In this document: positions 36,685 to 46,665 of the stretch, in pieces
Layout of the letters: every line of letters starts with the position of its first letter
How positions within the stretch are numbered: the stretch's first letter is position 1
Assembly: GCF_030656345.1 (NCBI RefSeq)
Contig: NZ_JAUSNR010000012.1
Location: 62,001 to 126,000, forward strand
Reading direction: 5' to 3'
Source: Pseudotabrizicola sp.
GTDB taxonomy: Bacteria; Pseudomonadota; Alphaproteobacteria; Rhodobacterales; Rhodobacteraceae
DNA: 64,000 nucleotides
The notes under the pieces: generated by a model
What the model saw: only the letters and a program-made list of their open reading frames with translations
What the model was told of the DNA's origin: nothing
The model's database searches: none
Program-made: the position numbers and the translations under genes

Positions 36685-37268
36685 CCGTTGGCGGCACTCT
36701 GGACCGCCGGGCCGTGGTCGCATCCCTGCTGCAGGGGCGCAAGGATCTGCTGGTGGTCAGCGGCCTTGGGTCCGCGTCCTATGACGTGATGGCGGCGGGG
36801 GATCACGACAACAACTATTATCTCTGGGCGGCAATGGGCTCGGCGATGACCGTAGGGCTGGGGCTGGCCAGCGCCAGACCGGATCATTCGGTTCTGGTGA
36901 TCACCGGCGACGGTGAATCGCTGATGGGCTTTGGCGCACTGGCAACCATCGCTCTGCGGTGCCCGCCGAACCTGACGATTGCCGTGCTGGACAACGGTCA
37001 TTTCGGCGAAACCGGCATGCAGATAAGCCACGCCGGCCGCGGGATCGAGCTGGACGCCGTGGCGGCAGCCTGCGGTTTCCCCAGAACGGCCCGTATCACC
37101 ACGATGGAAAACGTCGCCGCCCTGCGCGAAAGCGCCGTCGCACGCATCGGGCTGACGCTGGCGACGATCAAGATCAAACCGGAAAACCTGCCGCGCGCCC
37201 TGCCCCCGCGCGATGGCGTCTATATCAAGAACCGCTTTCGGGCCGCGCTGGGATACCAACCCATCTGA
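36672..37268 (+). CDS. ThDP-dependent decarboxylase, PP-domain subunit (second copy)
   Basis: 198 residues. The ThDP motif GDGESLMGFGALATIALR...IAVLDN is intact, and LDRRAVVASLLQGR at the N terminus and LGSASYDVMAAGDHDNNYYLW match the partner at 29628. With the PYR subunit it should form an active alpha/beta decarboxylase. It ends the plus-strand block; a hairpin follows at 37275. Confidence 0.86.
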   Translation: MGEVTVGGTLDRRAVVASLLQGRKDLLVVSGLGSASYDVMAAGDHDNNYYLWAAMGSAMTVGLGLASARPDHSVLVITGDGESLMGFGALATIALRCPPNLTIAVLDNGHFGETGMQISHAGRGIELDAVAAACGFPRTARITTMENVAALRESAVARIGLTLATIKIKPENLPRALPPRDGVYIKNRFRAALGYQPI

Positions 37269-37274
37269 CATCAA

Positions 37275-37301
37275 CGCGTGCAAGGGTGGCCCTTGCGCGC
37301 G
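37275..37301. terminator. Hairpin between convergent ThDP-enzyme and permease genes
   Basis: A 12-pair stem with one G-T wobble and a three-base loop, 6 bases after the ThDP-subunit stop. No T-run. It lies in a 218-base gap between convergent genes that otherwise shows nothing. Confidence 0.5.
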
Positions 37302-37486
37302 CCACGGTTGATGCAGGCCCCCGATCTGGTCCTTGCCGAACGGACAGTTTCCTGCAGATGTTGCCGCGTCCGCATGTCGTGCAGCGCCTGGCACAAGCGG
37401 TCAGGCGCGGTGCGCAGGGCTTAAGACGAAAGGCGCCAACCGGCCTTGGCCAGCTGGGTGCAGGCAGTGCTGTCTGGCACAGTCTG

Positions 37487-39442
37487 TCAGCTGGCCGGTC
37501 TGACAGAGCGGGCCCATGTCATGATCAGGTGATCGACCATCAGTCCGATGGTGGCCACCGCAAGGCCAAGCACCAGTCCCTTGCCCACATCGGCCGACGA
37601 CAAGGCGCGCTGCATTTCCTGACCAAGATCCTGCGTGCCGATGAAGGCCGCGATGATGACCATGAACAGCGAGAACATCACCGCCTGATTGACCCCGACC
37701 ATGATGGTCGGCAGCGCCACCGGCCACAGCACATGGCGCCGGATCTGCCGGCGTGTCGCACCGGCCATTCCGGCAGCTTCCACCAGCGCCACAGGGACGC
37801 CGCGCAATCCCTCGACCGTATAGCGGACCAGAGGGACAGCCGCGAACAGCACCACAGCGCCGACCACCGCCACGTCGTTCACACCGAAAAGCATGATCAT
37901 CGGGATCAGGTAGATAAAACTGGGAAAGGTCTGCATCGTGTCGCAGATTACCAGAACCCGCCGGGACCTGACGGCACTGCCTGTCGCCCATATCGCCGCC
38001 GGAAATGCAAGAAGGGCCGCAATCGAGACAGAAACAACGACCGTATACACCGTGATCATCGTGCGGTCCCACCATCCCGAAACGGCGATGTAGCCAAAAA
38101 ACGCCAGGCAGATCACCGCAGAGCGCCGCCCCCCGACCGCGTAGCCAAGGGCCCCCAAAAGCGCCAGAACCGCCGCAAAGGGCATCCACAAAAAGGCATC
38201 GCGGACCGGAATGAACACCCAGACGATCAGGAACCAGCGCAGCCAATCCGTCACCGGGAAGATCGCGACGATCACCCGGTCCATCACCACATCTATCGCC
38301 GCGCCTGCCGAAAAGCCCTGCCCGCGCCCGATCTCGGCAAGAAGGGGGAGCATCTGCGACAGGCCCCCGACAAGGGCCGCCAGCACCAGCCAGATCAGCG
38401 GCAGTCGATGGCGCTGATGCCAGAGCGTCCCGCGCGGGACATGGACCGGCTGGCTCAGCGCCCAGGCGCGTGTGAAGCGATCAAGGGTGATGGCCAGCAA
38501 CACGATCGTCAGGCCGATCTCGACCGACTGACCGATGCGGAGCGCCTGCAACAGCTGAAGCAGCTTCTGCCCCAGCCCGGGCATCCCGATGAAGCTGGCA
38601 AGAACCACCATCGCCAGACATTGCATGATCACCTGATTGACCCCGATCAGGAGATCGGTGCGCGCTGTCGGCAGGCGGGTCCGCAGCAAAAGCTGCCAAC
38701 CCGTCGCGCCACACATCTTGCCGCTTTCGATGACCGCCTCCGGCACCTTTTGCAGACCGAGCAGCGTCATGCGGATCATCGGAGGGACCGAGAAGATGAT
38801 CGTCACGATCGCCCCGGCCTTGGGCCCCACCCCGATGAAGACCACGACCGGAATCATATAGGCAAAATGCGGAAGCGATTGCGCGATGTTGAGAACCGGG
38901 TTCAGCACCGCCGCCAGCCCGCGCCAGCGCCATGCCGCAATGCCCGTCAGCAATCCGAGCAAAACCGAAACCGGGGCGGCCACGAAGATCACCGAAAGCG
39001 TCTCCATCGCCCATTGCCATTGCCCCATCAGCGCGATCCAAAGGAAGGTTCCGCCGGCCAGCACGGCAAGCCGTGTGCCGCCCAGACCATAGCCGATGAC
39101 GGCAGCCGTCATTGCGACAACCGACCACGGGACCGGGCCCAGCCAGGGCCATCTGTTCTTGCCGTAAAGCAGGTTCGCCGTGACATCGAGAAGCCACTCG
39201 ACACCCGTCGCCACGTTGCGCGTGACCGACAGCAGACCCAGATCATCGCGTAGAAAGTCGAAGACCGCGTTGATCCAGTCCGCCAGCGGCAGGATCATCC
39301 AGCCCGGCGGGCGGATCAGCCCGTCAGGCAGCATGTCGCGTCCCAGCGCCATTGTGATGGCCGCGGCCAGCAGAACGACGACACCGCTCAGGCGCCGGAT
39401 GCGCAGGTCAGGCCTAAAGACAGGGGCCGCGACACTGCTCAT
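37487..39442 (-). CDS. Quaternary-amine ABC importer permease with two fused permease domains (ProW/TmoV-like)
   Basis: 651 residues, about twice the length of ProW. Two EAA coupling loops are visible: GATGWQLLLRTRLPTARTDL (about residue 245) and GATRRQIRRHVLWPVALPTI (about 580), each followed by GVNQ(V/A)(I/V)M and six-helix bundles, so the gene is a head-to-tail fusion of two permease domains. Relatives in marine Rhodobacterales carry trimethylamine N-oxide or glycine betaine. It overlaps the ATPase gene stop by four bases. Confidence 0.88.
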   Translation of the reverse strand: MSSVAAPVFRPDLRIRRLSGVVVLLAAAITMALGRDMLPDGLIRPPGWMILPLADWINAVFDFLRDDLGLLSVTRNVATGVEWLLDVTANLLYGKNRWPWLGPVPWSVVAMTAAVIGYGLGGTRLAVLAGGTFLWIALMGQWQWAMETLSVIFVAAPVSVLLGLLTGIAAWRWRGLAAVLNPVLNIAQSLPHFAYMIPVVVFIGVGPKAGAIVTIIFSVPPMIRMTLLGLQKVPEAVIESGKMCGATGWQLLLRTRLPTARTDLLIGVNQVIMQCLAMVVLASFIGMPGLGQKLLQLLQALRIGQSVEIGLTIVLLAITLDRFTRAWALSQPVHVPRGTLWHQRHRLPLIWLVLAALVGGLSQMLPLLAEIGRGQGFSAGAAIDVVMDRVIVAIFPVTDWLRWFLIVWVFIPVRDAFLWMPFAAVLALLGALGYAVGGRRSAVICLAFFGYIAVSGWWDRTMITVYTVVVSVSIAALLAFPAAIWATGSAVRSRRVLVICDTMQTFPSFIYLIPMIMLFGVNDVAVVGAVVLFAAVPLVRYTVEGLRGVPVALVEAAGMAGATRRQIRRHVLWPVALPTIMVGVNQAVMFSLFMVIIAAFIGTQDLGQEMQRALSSADVGKGLVLGLAVATIGLMVDHLIMTWARSVRPAS

Positions 39443-40473
39443 GTGCGGGTTCCCACCACCAGATCAAGGGCGTCCTGCCGGTCCAGCATGCCGATGATCC
39501 TGCCGTCCGCCCCCTCGACGGGCAGGCTGTCGCGGTCGTCATCCACCAGCGTCCGCGCCAGTTCGTGCAGCGTGCTCTGCGCAGATACGGCATCGCCCTC
39601 CGCTGCGGTTCCGGTCACCCCCCGCACCATCATTCCGCCCGCCCGCACAACACGGGCCTTGTCGATATTTTCGGTGAACTGGGAGACATAGGGCGTCGCA
39701 GGCTCAAGCACGACCTTTTCCGGTGTGTCGCACTGGACCACGACCCCATCCTTCATGATGGCGATCCGGTCGGCCAGGCGCAGCGCCTCATCGAAATCAT
39801 GGGTGATGAAGACAATGGTCTTGCCCAGGCCGCTCTGCAGACGCAGAAACTCTTCCTGCATCTCACGCCGGATCAACGGGTCGAGGGACGAGAACGGCTC
39901 GTCAAGGAACCAGATGTCCGGCTCGATGGCAAGACTGCGGGCGATCCCGACACGCTGTTGCTGGCCACCCGACAGTTCATGGGGAAAATGATCCTCGCGG
40001 CCCGTCAGCCCGACAAGCTCGATCACCTCCATCGCGCGGTCGCGGCGGTCGTGCCGGTCCTGACCGCGCATCTCAAGCGGGAAGGCAACGTTGCCCAGCA
40101 CCGTGCGGTGCGGCAGCAGACCAAAATTCTGGAACACCATGCCCATCTTGCTGCGCCGCAGCTCGATCAGCCCCCGTTCGGACAGCGCGCCGATATCCTG
40201 CCCGTCGACCCTGATCGTCCCGCCGGAAATATCAAGAAGCCGCGACATGCATCGCAGCAGCGTGGATTTACCCGATCCCGACAACCCCATGACGACGAGA
40301 ATCTCGCCCTGATGAACATCCAACGTCACGTCCCGCACTGCGGCCACGTAACCGGCCGCTTGCAGCGTTTCGGGATCGGGTGCCTCTGGCAATGCCGACA
40401 GGTAATCCGCCGGTGCGGAGCCAAACAGCTTCCAGACATTCTGGCACGAGATGACAGGGTGTTGCGCGGTCAT
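39439..40473 (-). CDS. Quaternary-amine ABC importer ATPase (ProV-like)
   Basis: 344 residues from the ATG at 40473, preceded by AAGGA; the frame stays open upstream but that part overlaps the binding-protein gene and is noise. Walker A GLSGSGKST, the FQNFGLLPHRTVLGNV block, signature LSGGQQQRVGIARSL, Walker B IWFLDEPFSSLD and switch FITHDFDEAL. The C-terminal 80 residues hold a shortened CBS-like regulatory region (LVDDDRDSLPVEGADGRIIGMLDR). An insertion of about 30 residues before the first strand (LSALPEAPDPETLQAAGY) is typical of ProV relatives. Confidence 0.9.
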   Translation of the reverse strand: MTAQHPVISCQNVWKLFGSAPADYLSALPEAPDPETLQAAGYVAAVRDVTLDVHQGEILVVMGLSGSGKSTLLRCMSRLLDISGGTIRVDGQDIGALSERGLIELRRSKMGMVFQNFGLLPHRTVLGNVAFPLEMRGQDRHDRRDRAMEVIELVGLTGREDHFPHELSGGQQQRVGIARSLAIEPDIWFLDEPFSSLDPLIRREMQEEFLRLQSGLGKTIVFITHDFDEALRLADRIAIMKDGVVVQCDTPEKVVLEPATPYVSQFTENIDKARVVRAGGMMVRGVTGTAAEGDAVSAQSTLHELARTLVDDDRDSLPVEGADGRIIGMLDRQDALDLVVGTRT

Positions 40474-40498
40474 GAAGGGTCCTTGAGTCACATGAAGG

Positions 40499-40527
40499 GC
40501 CTCTGCCCGGCAGGTCCGGGCAGAGGC
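40499..40527 (-). terminator. Intercistronic hairpin between the binding-protein and ATPase genes
   Basis: A perfect 12-bp stem GCCTCTGCCCGG/CCGGGCAGAGGC with a 5-base loop, 25 bases after the binding-protein stop on the minus strand and with no T-run. Confidence 0.62.
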
Positions 40528-40552
40528 AGTCCTTGCTGGCAGTCCGTCGGTG

Positions 40553-41938
<1,386 letters not shown>

Positions 41939-43780
41939 TCAGATGCCGGGTTTCTCCACAAGCTCACGATGTTTCTGGGCATGGCGTTGGGCCAGTTTTC
42001 GGCCCTGACGTCCTGAAAGGAAAGGCCTGGCACCTTCCGGGTGCACATCCGGATCGCGGGTGCGCAGATCGGGGAAAAGGGCGAAGATTTCCTTGCGTGC
42101 CAGATGGCCGACGGATTTAAGCGCTTCAGCGCCTGTATAGAGCGATTCCGTCTGTGCACCGTTCGAGAAGATAATCTCGTGCTTATCGAGCATGAAGTGC
42201 CAGTACTCGACCTCAGAAACATCCTCTGCGACGTCGATTCCTTCGACTATCAGCAGCTGTTTGGCACCCACGAGACCCTCGCAGCTTCCGAACATAGTTC
42301 CGGCGATTTCAGAACGGACAAGGACACGGTGCTGGGGAGAAACCATCAGCTCCTGTTCGGGCGGGCCCGCGCCCAAAACCCCAGCACGAATGCGAATGGG
42401 CTTCAGGTTCGGTTTCATCCGCAGATCGATGGCATCCAGCTTGTGCGATCCGATCCAGCGGATCGGCCGATAGCCATGATCCGCCGTTGCCACCAGATCA
42501 CCAACCGAAAGATGCTCAACCGCAACCTCACCGCGATCCGTGGTGATCAGGGTGCCGGCAACAAAGCAAGGAACCGAGGTTGCCGATTCCCATTGGGAGT
42601 ACGTGATCCCCTTCCAGGTCAGCGATTTGCCGTTGGTGTTGTAGCCATCACCGGTTTTGGTCCAGCCAGCCGCTTGCGCAGCTTCGTCAAATGCGTCCTG
42701 CTCGTCAGCGGGCACAGTTATACGAAGAGTGTCCGCTCCATCGCCGCCTGCAATTGTGCCGGAGGTATCGCGGGTGGTGCTGCCAAGTGTCAGACTGTCG
42801 TCGCCAGACTGAAGGGTGAACGTGCTGTTGAATTGCCAGTCATTTCCGATCACGATGGTGTCGTGGCTGCCGCTTGTGCTGCCCGTAAAATAACCGTCCT
42901 GTGTATAGTTATCGCCGATGGTGACGTTGTTGATGCCGTCGGAACCGCCCATGGCGAGCCGGCCCTCGACGTGAACATTGTCACCGATATTGATCTTCCG
43001 ATCGACGTTGCTGCCGCCGAGACTGATGTTGCCAGCACCGTTTGCACCAATGACAGATCCATCACCTATTTCAATTTTGATGTCCATGTGATCGTCGGAA
43101 GTGCCGCTTCCGCCAATGGAAATGTCACCCGTCCGCGCGCCCTCGCCCAGAACAACAGACTTGTCGCCATAACCACCGCCCATAAGGATGTGCTGGATGT
43201 TGGCATTGTTTCCCACCTCCACCGAGTAGTTCGGACCCGAGGTCGGCATGTTGAAATCGACAGCCTTCAGGTTATCCCCGGCTTCGAACGCCATCCCGCC
43301 AGAGTTTGAATTGACATTGTTGCTGATCGTAGCATTGTCACCCAGAGCGACATCAGTTCCCGCACTGCCGCCGTTAATTTCTTTAATCGTTACATTATTG
43401 CCCCCGGAAATTGTGGTCTTGGTAACGCCGGGATCTGATCCATTGACACCTTCAAGCCCACCTATCTTGGCATCATCGGCAAGAGTGTAGCTCAGATGGC
43501 CAAAATTCTGATTGTCGTTGACGTTAAAGTTGAGTTTAATCGCATCAACGCCTTGCGCAATGTTGACCGAAGGGTTCAGCGTGGCCCCATTGGTTGAGGC
43601 ATTAAAGTTAATCTGCACGTTCTTGCCAATGCTTTGATCTACATTGACCGTGAAATCTGCCGGCCCATCCGTGCCAGTCGGAGCGTTGAAGTTTACCGTG
43701 CCGCTAAGGCCGGGGGATATCGTGTAGGTTTCTCCAGGAATTACGGTGTAGGTGCCGGCCTCGGTGATCGTTATTGCCAT
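41939..43780 (-). CDS. Hint-domain protein with N-terminal beta-repeat region
   Basis: 613 residues. Residues 1-390 are Gly/Asn/Asp-rich with a loose repeat of the form I-G-D-N-x-x-I (VALGDNATI, VEVGNNANI, VVLGEGART, IEIGDGSVI, INIGDNVHV, VTIGDNYTQ), suggesting a beta-helix. Residues about 403-540 are a Hint (hedgehog/intein) domain: VPCFVAGTLITT with nucleophile Cys405, VGDLVATADHGYRPIRWIGS, and VSPQHRVLV with the conserved His. There is no Sec signal; related Rhodobacterales proteins are thought to leave by type I secretion. The role is unknown; autoprocessing is expected from the fold. Confidence 0.85.
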   Translation of the reverse strand: MAITITEAGTYTVIPGETYTISPGLSGTVNFNAPTGTDGPADFTVNVDQSIGKNVQINFNASTNGATLNPSVNIAQGVDAIKLNFNVNDNQNFGHLSYTLADDAKIGGLEGVNGSDPGVTKTTISGGNNVTIKEINGGSAGTDVALGDNATISNNVNSNSGGMAFEAGDNLKAVDFNMPTSGPNYSVEVGNNANIQHILMGGGYGDKSVVLGEGARTGDISIGGSGTSDDHMDIKIEIGDGSVIGANGAGNISLGGSNVDRKINIGDNVHVEGRLAMGGSDGINNVTIGDNYTQDGYFTGSTSGSHDTIVIGNDWQFNSTFTLQSGDDSLTLGSTTRDTSGTIAGGDGADTLRITVPADEQDAFDEAAQAAGWTKTGDGYNTNGKSLTWKGITYSQWESATSVPCFVAGTLITTDRGEVAVEHLSVGDLVATADHGYRPIRWIGSHKLDAIDLRMKPNLKPIRIRAGVLGAGPPEQELMVSPQHRVLVRSEIAGTMFGSCEGLVGAKQLLIVEGIDVAEDVSEVEYWHFMLDKHEIIFSNGAQTESLYTGAEALKSVGHLARKEIFALFPDLRTRDPDVHPEGARPFLSGRQGRKLAQRHAQKHRELVEKPGI

Positions 43781-43791
43781 GGCCCTTCCCC

Positions 43792-43814
43792 TCTCACAGA
43801 TATTTAAAGTGAGA
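43792..43814. promoter_or_regulatory. Inverted repeat TCTCAC-N11-GTGAGA upstream of the Hint gene
   Basis: Perfect six-base arms lie 12 bases upstream of the start codon, around an AT-rich spacer. It could be an operator for the Hint gene, or a leader hairpin. No neighbouring regulator is an obvious partner. Confidence 0.4.
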
Positions 43815-44360
43815 ATATCGAAAGATCAGTTCATTTTCGTTCTCAAGTTGAGTTTTATAAATTAAATTTTTCCAAGAAAACAGTCAGGGATTTTACGTCG
43901 CGTCACGACAAAGGCATGGATTCTCTGTTCCGGGTGCCCCCTGCGTCACCGGCTCTCCACCCCTCCGAGCCACATGCGCAGTATGCGCTCAGGGCTTCCA
44001 GGTCGGCGATCCAGTTGCGCCGATATGCATAGTGGCTGAGCGTCTTTTGCTTCGTATAAGGCCAGCAGACATCAGCCAGCGACACTTCGGCCGGACGATT
44101 TCTTTCTGCGGAGATGCCCGTTTTTTCACTATGAAGCGGCTCTTTTTATCACACTGGAACGGCACAAGCGCCGCAGCTTTTGCATCAATGACGTATCCAA
44201 TAATCTTGCATTATCGGTCACAACAGCCACCATGCTCGTCGATACGACAAAACGTCCCGCAGCTCAGCCATTTGACACTCTGGTGCTGAGCGGAGATGGC
44301 CGGATGAAAAATGCACGTTGGCAAAAAACGAGAAGCTTTGGCCCGTTGACCATCATCCTC

Positions 44361-44380
44361 TTACATGTAACACGTAACAT
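44361..44380. promoter_or_regulatory. Candidate GntR operator, TTACATGTAA plus TAACAT repeat
   Basis: TTACATGTAA is a perfect 10-bp palindrome 29 bases before the GntR start, followed by CACGTAACAT, which repeats the GTAACA half-site. Position fits autoregulation of the downstream operon. Confidence 0.5.
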
Positions 44381-44399
44381 GCAAATATGAGGTGCCGGG

Positions 44400-45083
44400 A
44401 TGGGCGATTCACTTCTTCTTCAACACCCGCAATCGCTGTCAGAAATGGTGGCAGAACGGCTTCGGGTTGCGATCATTGATGGCGAATTCGCGCTCGGCGA
44501 GGCGATTTCTGAAGACAAGCTGGCCACCGCCTTTGGCGTAAGCCGGTCGCCTGTCCGGGATGCCCTGAACGCGTTGCAGTTCACCGGGCTGGTCGAGGTG
44601 CGGTCGAAACGCGGCAGTTTCGTGTTCTTTCCAACCGAGGATGAGGTGCGCGAGCTGTGCGAGTACCGCTTCATTCTGGAAAATGAGGCCGCGATGATGG
44701 CAGTTCGGGCGGCCCCGGAAGAGCTTGCGATCCGGCTGGAAAGCGCGATCAGCGCGATGGCCGGCGCGGAAGAGGCGGATGACCGCCGCGCCTATGGCCA
44801 TGCCGACACGGCGTTTCATACCTGCTTTTTCGATCTGTGCGGCAATGAGCTGATCCGGGCCGCGCATCGGCTGGCCGAGGCCCGCATCGCGACACTGCGG
44901 ACAATGCTGACGGCACCTTTTGACGAGCGGCGCGCCTCGGGCCTGCAACAGCATCGCGATATGGCGGCGCAGTTGCTGGCCGGAAACCGCGACGGCTTTG
45001 CCGGAATGCTGAAGCTGCATGCCGATTGGTCGGGACGGTTGCCACAGGCGATCATGCGGCAGGGCAAGAGGGCAGGCCAATGA
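44400..45083 (+). CDS. GntR-family (FCD subfamily) regulator
   Basis: 227 residues. Winged HTH at about 12-75 (EDKLATAFGVSRSPVRDALNALQ) and an FCD ligand domain with metal-type residues in RAYGHADTAFHTCFFDLCGN and the His of LQQHRDMAAQL. The lyase gene downstream starts within its stop codon, so it is the first gene of the operon it probably represses. The ligand is likely the acid taken up by the TRAP importer of this operon. Confidence 0.9.
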   Translation: MGDSLLLQHPQSLSEMVAERLRVAIIDGEFALGEAISEDKLATAFGVSRSPVRDALNALQFTGLVEVRSKRGSFVFFPTEDEVRELCEYRFILENEAAMMAVRAAPEELAIRLESAISAMAGAEEADDRRAYGHADTAFHTCFFDLCGNELIRAAHRLAEARIATLRTMLTAPFDERRASGLQQHRDMAAQLLAGNRDGFAGMLKLHADWSGRLPQAIMRQGKRAGQ

Positions 45084-45949
45084 GCCCGATGGCACGGCAA
45101 CTGCGTGACAGGCTGGCACTGGCCGGGGCGGTGGCGGCCCCCGGTGCCGCAGATGCGCTGACGGCGCGGCTGGTGGCGCAGGCTGGGTTCCCCGCGGTCT
45201 ACATGACCGGGCTGGGGGCAACGGCCACACGTCTGGGCGCGCCGGATCTGGGGCTGCTGTCCCAGGTTGAAATGGCCGATCAGGCCCGCGCAATGGTACG
45301 CGCCTGCGCGGTTCCGGTGATTGCCGATGCCGATACCGGCTATGGCGGCCCGCTCAACCTGCGCCGTGTGGTCGAGGATTATGCCGCCGCCGGTGTCGCA
45401 GCCTTTCATATCGAGGATCAGCAGATCCCCAAACGCTGCGGGCAATTGTCCGGGGCCAAGCTGGTTCCGGTATCCGAGGCGGCCAGGCGTCTGCAGGCAG
45501 CGGTGGCAGCGCGCGATGCCAGCGGGTCGGGAATGCTGGTGATCGGCCGGACAGATGCACTGGGGGTCGAGGGGATGGAGGCCGCGCTGGACCGCGCGCG
45601 GGCGTATCAGGATGCCGGTGTCGATCTGGTGTTTGTTGACGGTATCAAGACCCGCGCGCAGCTAGAGGCGGTGGCACAGCATCTGCCGGGGCCAAAGGTG
45701 GTAAGCCTTGTCGATGGCACGGATGCCGCCCTGCTGAGGCTGGATCAGATCAGCGATATGGGATTTTCGATCTGCCTTTACGCCCTGACCACACTTCTGG
45801 CCGGGCTGACGGCACAGGCGGCAGCACTTGCCCATCTGTCGCAGACAGGTGCAGTGCGGGCTGATCCGGCAGGGTTTGACTACGCCCGGTTCTCTGCGCT
45901 GGTGGATCTGCCGGGGCATCAGGCGTTCTCACACGGATACGAAGAATGA
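45080..45949 (+). CDS. Isocitrate lyase/PEP mutase superfamily lyase
   Basis: 289 residues from the ATG at 45080, which overlaps the GntR stop and has GAGGGCAGG upstream. The superfamily core is intact: DADTGYGGP with metal Asp residues, then EDQQIPKRCGQLSG, where the mobile loop K-R-C-G holds the catalytic Cys. Relatives are oxaloacetate decarboxylase, 2-methylisocitrate lyase, dimethylmalate lyase and phosphonopyruvate hydrolase. The operon (SDR, 2-hydroxyacid dehydrogenase, aldolase) suggests cleavage of a 2-hydroxy dicarboxylic acid, but the exact one is unknown. Confidence 0.87.
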   Translation: MSPMARQLRDRLALAGAVAAPGAADALTARLVAQAGFPAVYMTGLGATATRLGAPDLGLLSQVEMADQARAMVRACAVPVIADADTGYGGPLNLRRVVEDYAAAGVAAFHIEDQQIPKRCGQLSGAKLVPVSEAARRLQAAVAARDASGSGMLVIGRTDALGVEGMEAALDRARAYQDAGVDLVFVDGIKTRAQLEAVAQHLPGPKVVSLVDGTDAALLRLDQISDMGFSICLYALTTLLAGLTAQAAALAHLSQTGAVRADPAGFDYARFSALVDLPGHQAFSHGYEE

Positions 45950-46665
45950 ACGGCACCGTTGTTCTGATCACCGGTGCAGCCTCTGGCATCGGGCTGGCGG
46001 TTGCGCGGGTCTGCGTGACTCAGGGCGCGCAGGTGTGGATGTGGGACCGTGACCCGGAGGTGTTCGCCGCCGCTGCCACGCTTGGCGAGGCTGCGCGGGC
46101 CGTGGTGGTCGATATTGCCGATGAAGATGGCGTGGCGGCGGCGGAAGCGGCGCTGGTGCATTTGCCGCCGACCCATCTGGTCAACAACGCGGGCATGGTC
46201 GGCCGCGCGATGCGGTTTGACGCGATGGCCGCGCGCGATATCGAGCGTGTGCTTGCTGTAAACATCACTGGCACCTTGCTGGTCACCGCCGCCTTTCTGC
46301 GCGCCAAGGCCACGCATCCGGCGGCGGGTATTGTCAACATGGCGTCGATCGCCGGGCTGAATGGCGGAGCGCCGGGGCTGGCGGTTTACGGGGCAACCAA
46401 GGGCGCGATCATTGCGCTGACCTCGGCCATGGCGCGCGATCTGGCCCCAGCGCTGCGCGTGAACGCTCTGGCCCCCGGCATCATTGATACCGGCATGCAG
46501 GATGAAATCTTTGCCGACCGCAATGCCTTGCAGGCGCAATCAACCGCGATCCCGCTGGCGCGCATCGGCACGGCGGAGGAGGTGGCGGAGGCCGCGATGT
46601 GGCTGCTGTTCGGCGCGCCATATGTGAGCGGAGAGACCATCCGCGTCGGGGGGGGACGGAAATGA
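45946..46665 (+). CDS. Short-chain dehydrogenase/reductase (SDR)
   Basis: 239 residues, classical SDR. Cofactor motif TGAASGIG, NNAG at about 84, catalytic Ser in NMASIAGLN and Tyr/Lys in YGATKGAI. An Asp/Asp-rich segment after the second strand (WDRDPEVF) favours NAD over NADP. It starts in the stop codon of the lyase gene and ends in the start of the TRAP small permease. It probably oxidises the hydroxy group of the imported acid. Confidence 0.92.
   Translation: MNGTVVLITGAASGIGLAVARVCVTQGAQVWMWDRDPEVFAAAATLGEAARAVVVDIADEDGVAAAEAALVHLPPTHLVNNAGMVGRAMRFDAMAARDIERVLAVNITGTLLVTAAFLRAKATHPAAGIVNMASIAGLNGGAPGLAVYGATKGAIIALTSAMARDLAPALRVNALAPGIIDTGMQDEIFADRNALQAQSTAIPLARIGTAEEVAEAAMWLLFGAPYVSGETIRVGGGRK

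Larger units (their letters stand above)
43781..44399. other. AT-rich 619-base gap between the Hint and GntR genes
   Basis: 43795-43880 is strikingly AT-rich for this window and probably contains the Hint promoter. The middle has two short open frames (43903-44085 minus and 44032-44289 plus) whose peptides I do not recognise and which lack clear ribosome sites. A decayed mobile or ORFan gene is possible but I cannot support it. Confidence 0.4.

Noticed and set aside
36959..39253. Very long plus-strand open frame (764 codons) across the ThDP and permease genes
   Set aside because: It is antisense to the permease, which has clear membrane segments and EAA loops. The translated text is His/Gln/Arg-rich without any domain, typical of a GC-rich shadow frame.
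41939..43780. Intein inside a host protein
   Set aside because: The Hint domain lies at the C-terminal side and no intact extein follows with the C-terminal splice motif; the architecture fits a Hint-domain secreted protein better.
43903..44289. Two short open frames in the AT-rich gap, considered as remains of a transposase or toxin
   Set aside because: No motif, no terminal inverted repeats, no target duplication and no good ribosome sites were found, so I left them uncalled.
45080..45949. Phosphonopyruvate hydrolase/PEP mutase with the ThDP enzymes as a phosphonate pathway
   Set aside because: The lyase is in a different operon from the ThDP pairs, and no aminotransferase, phosphonatase or phosphonate importer is present.
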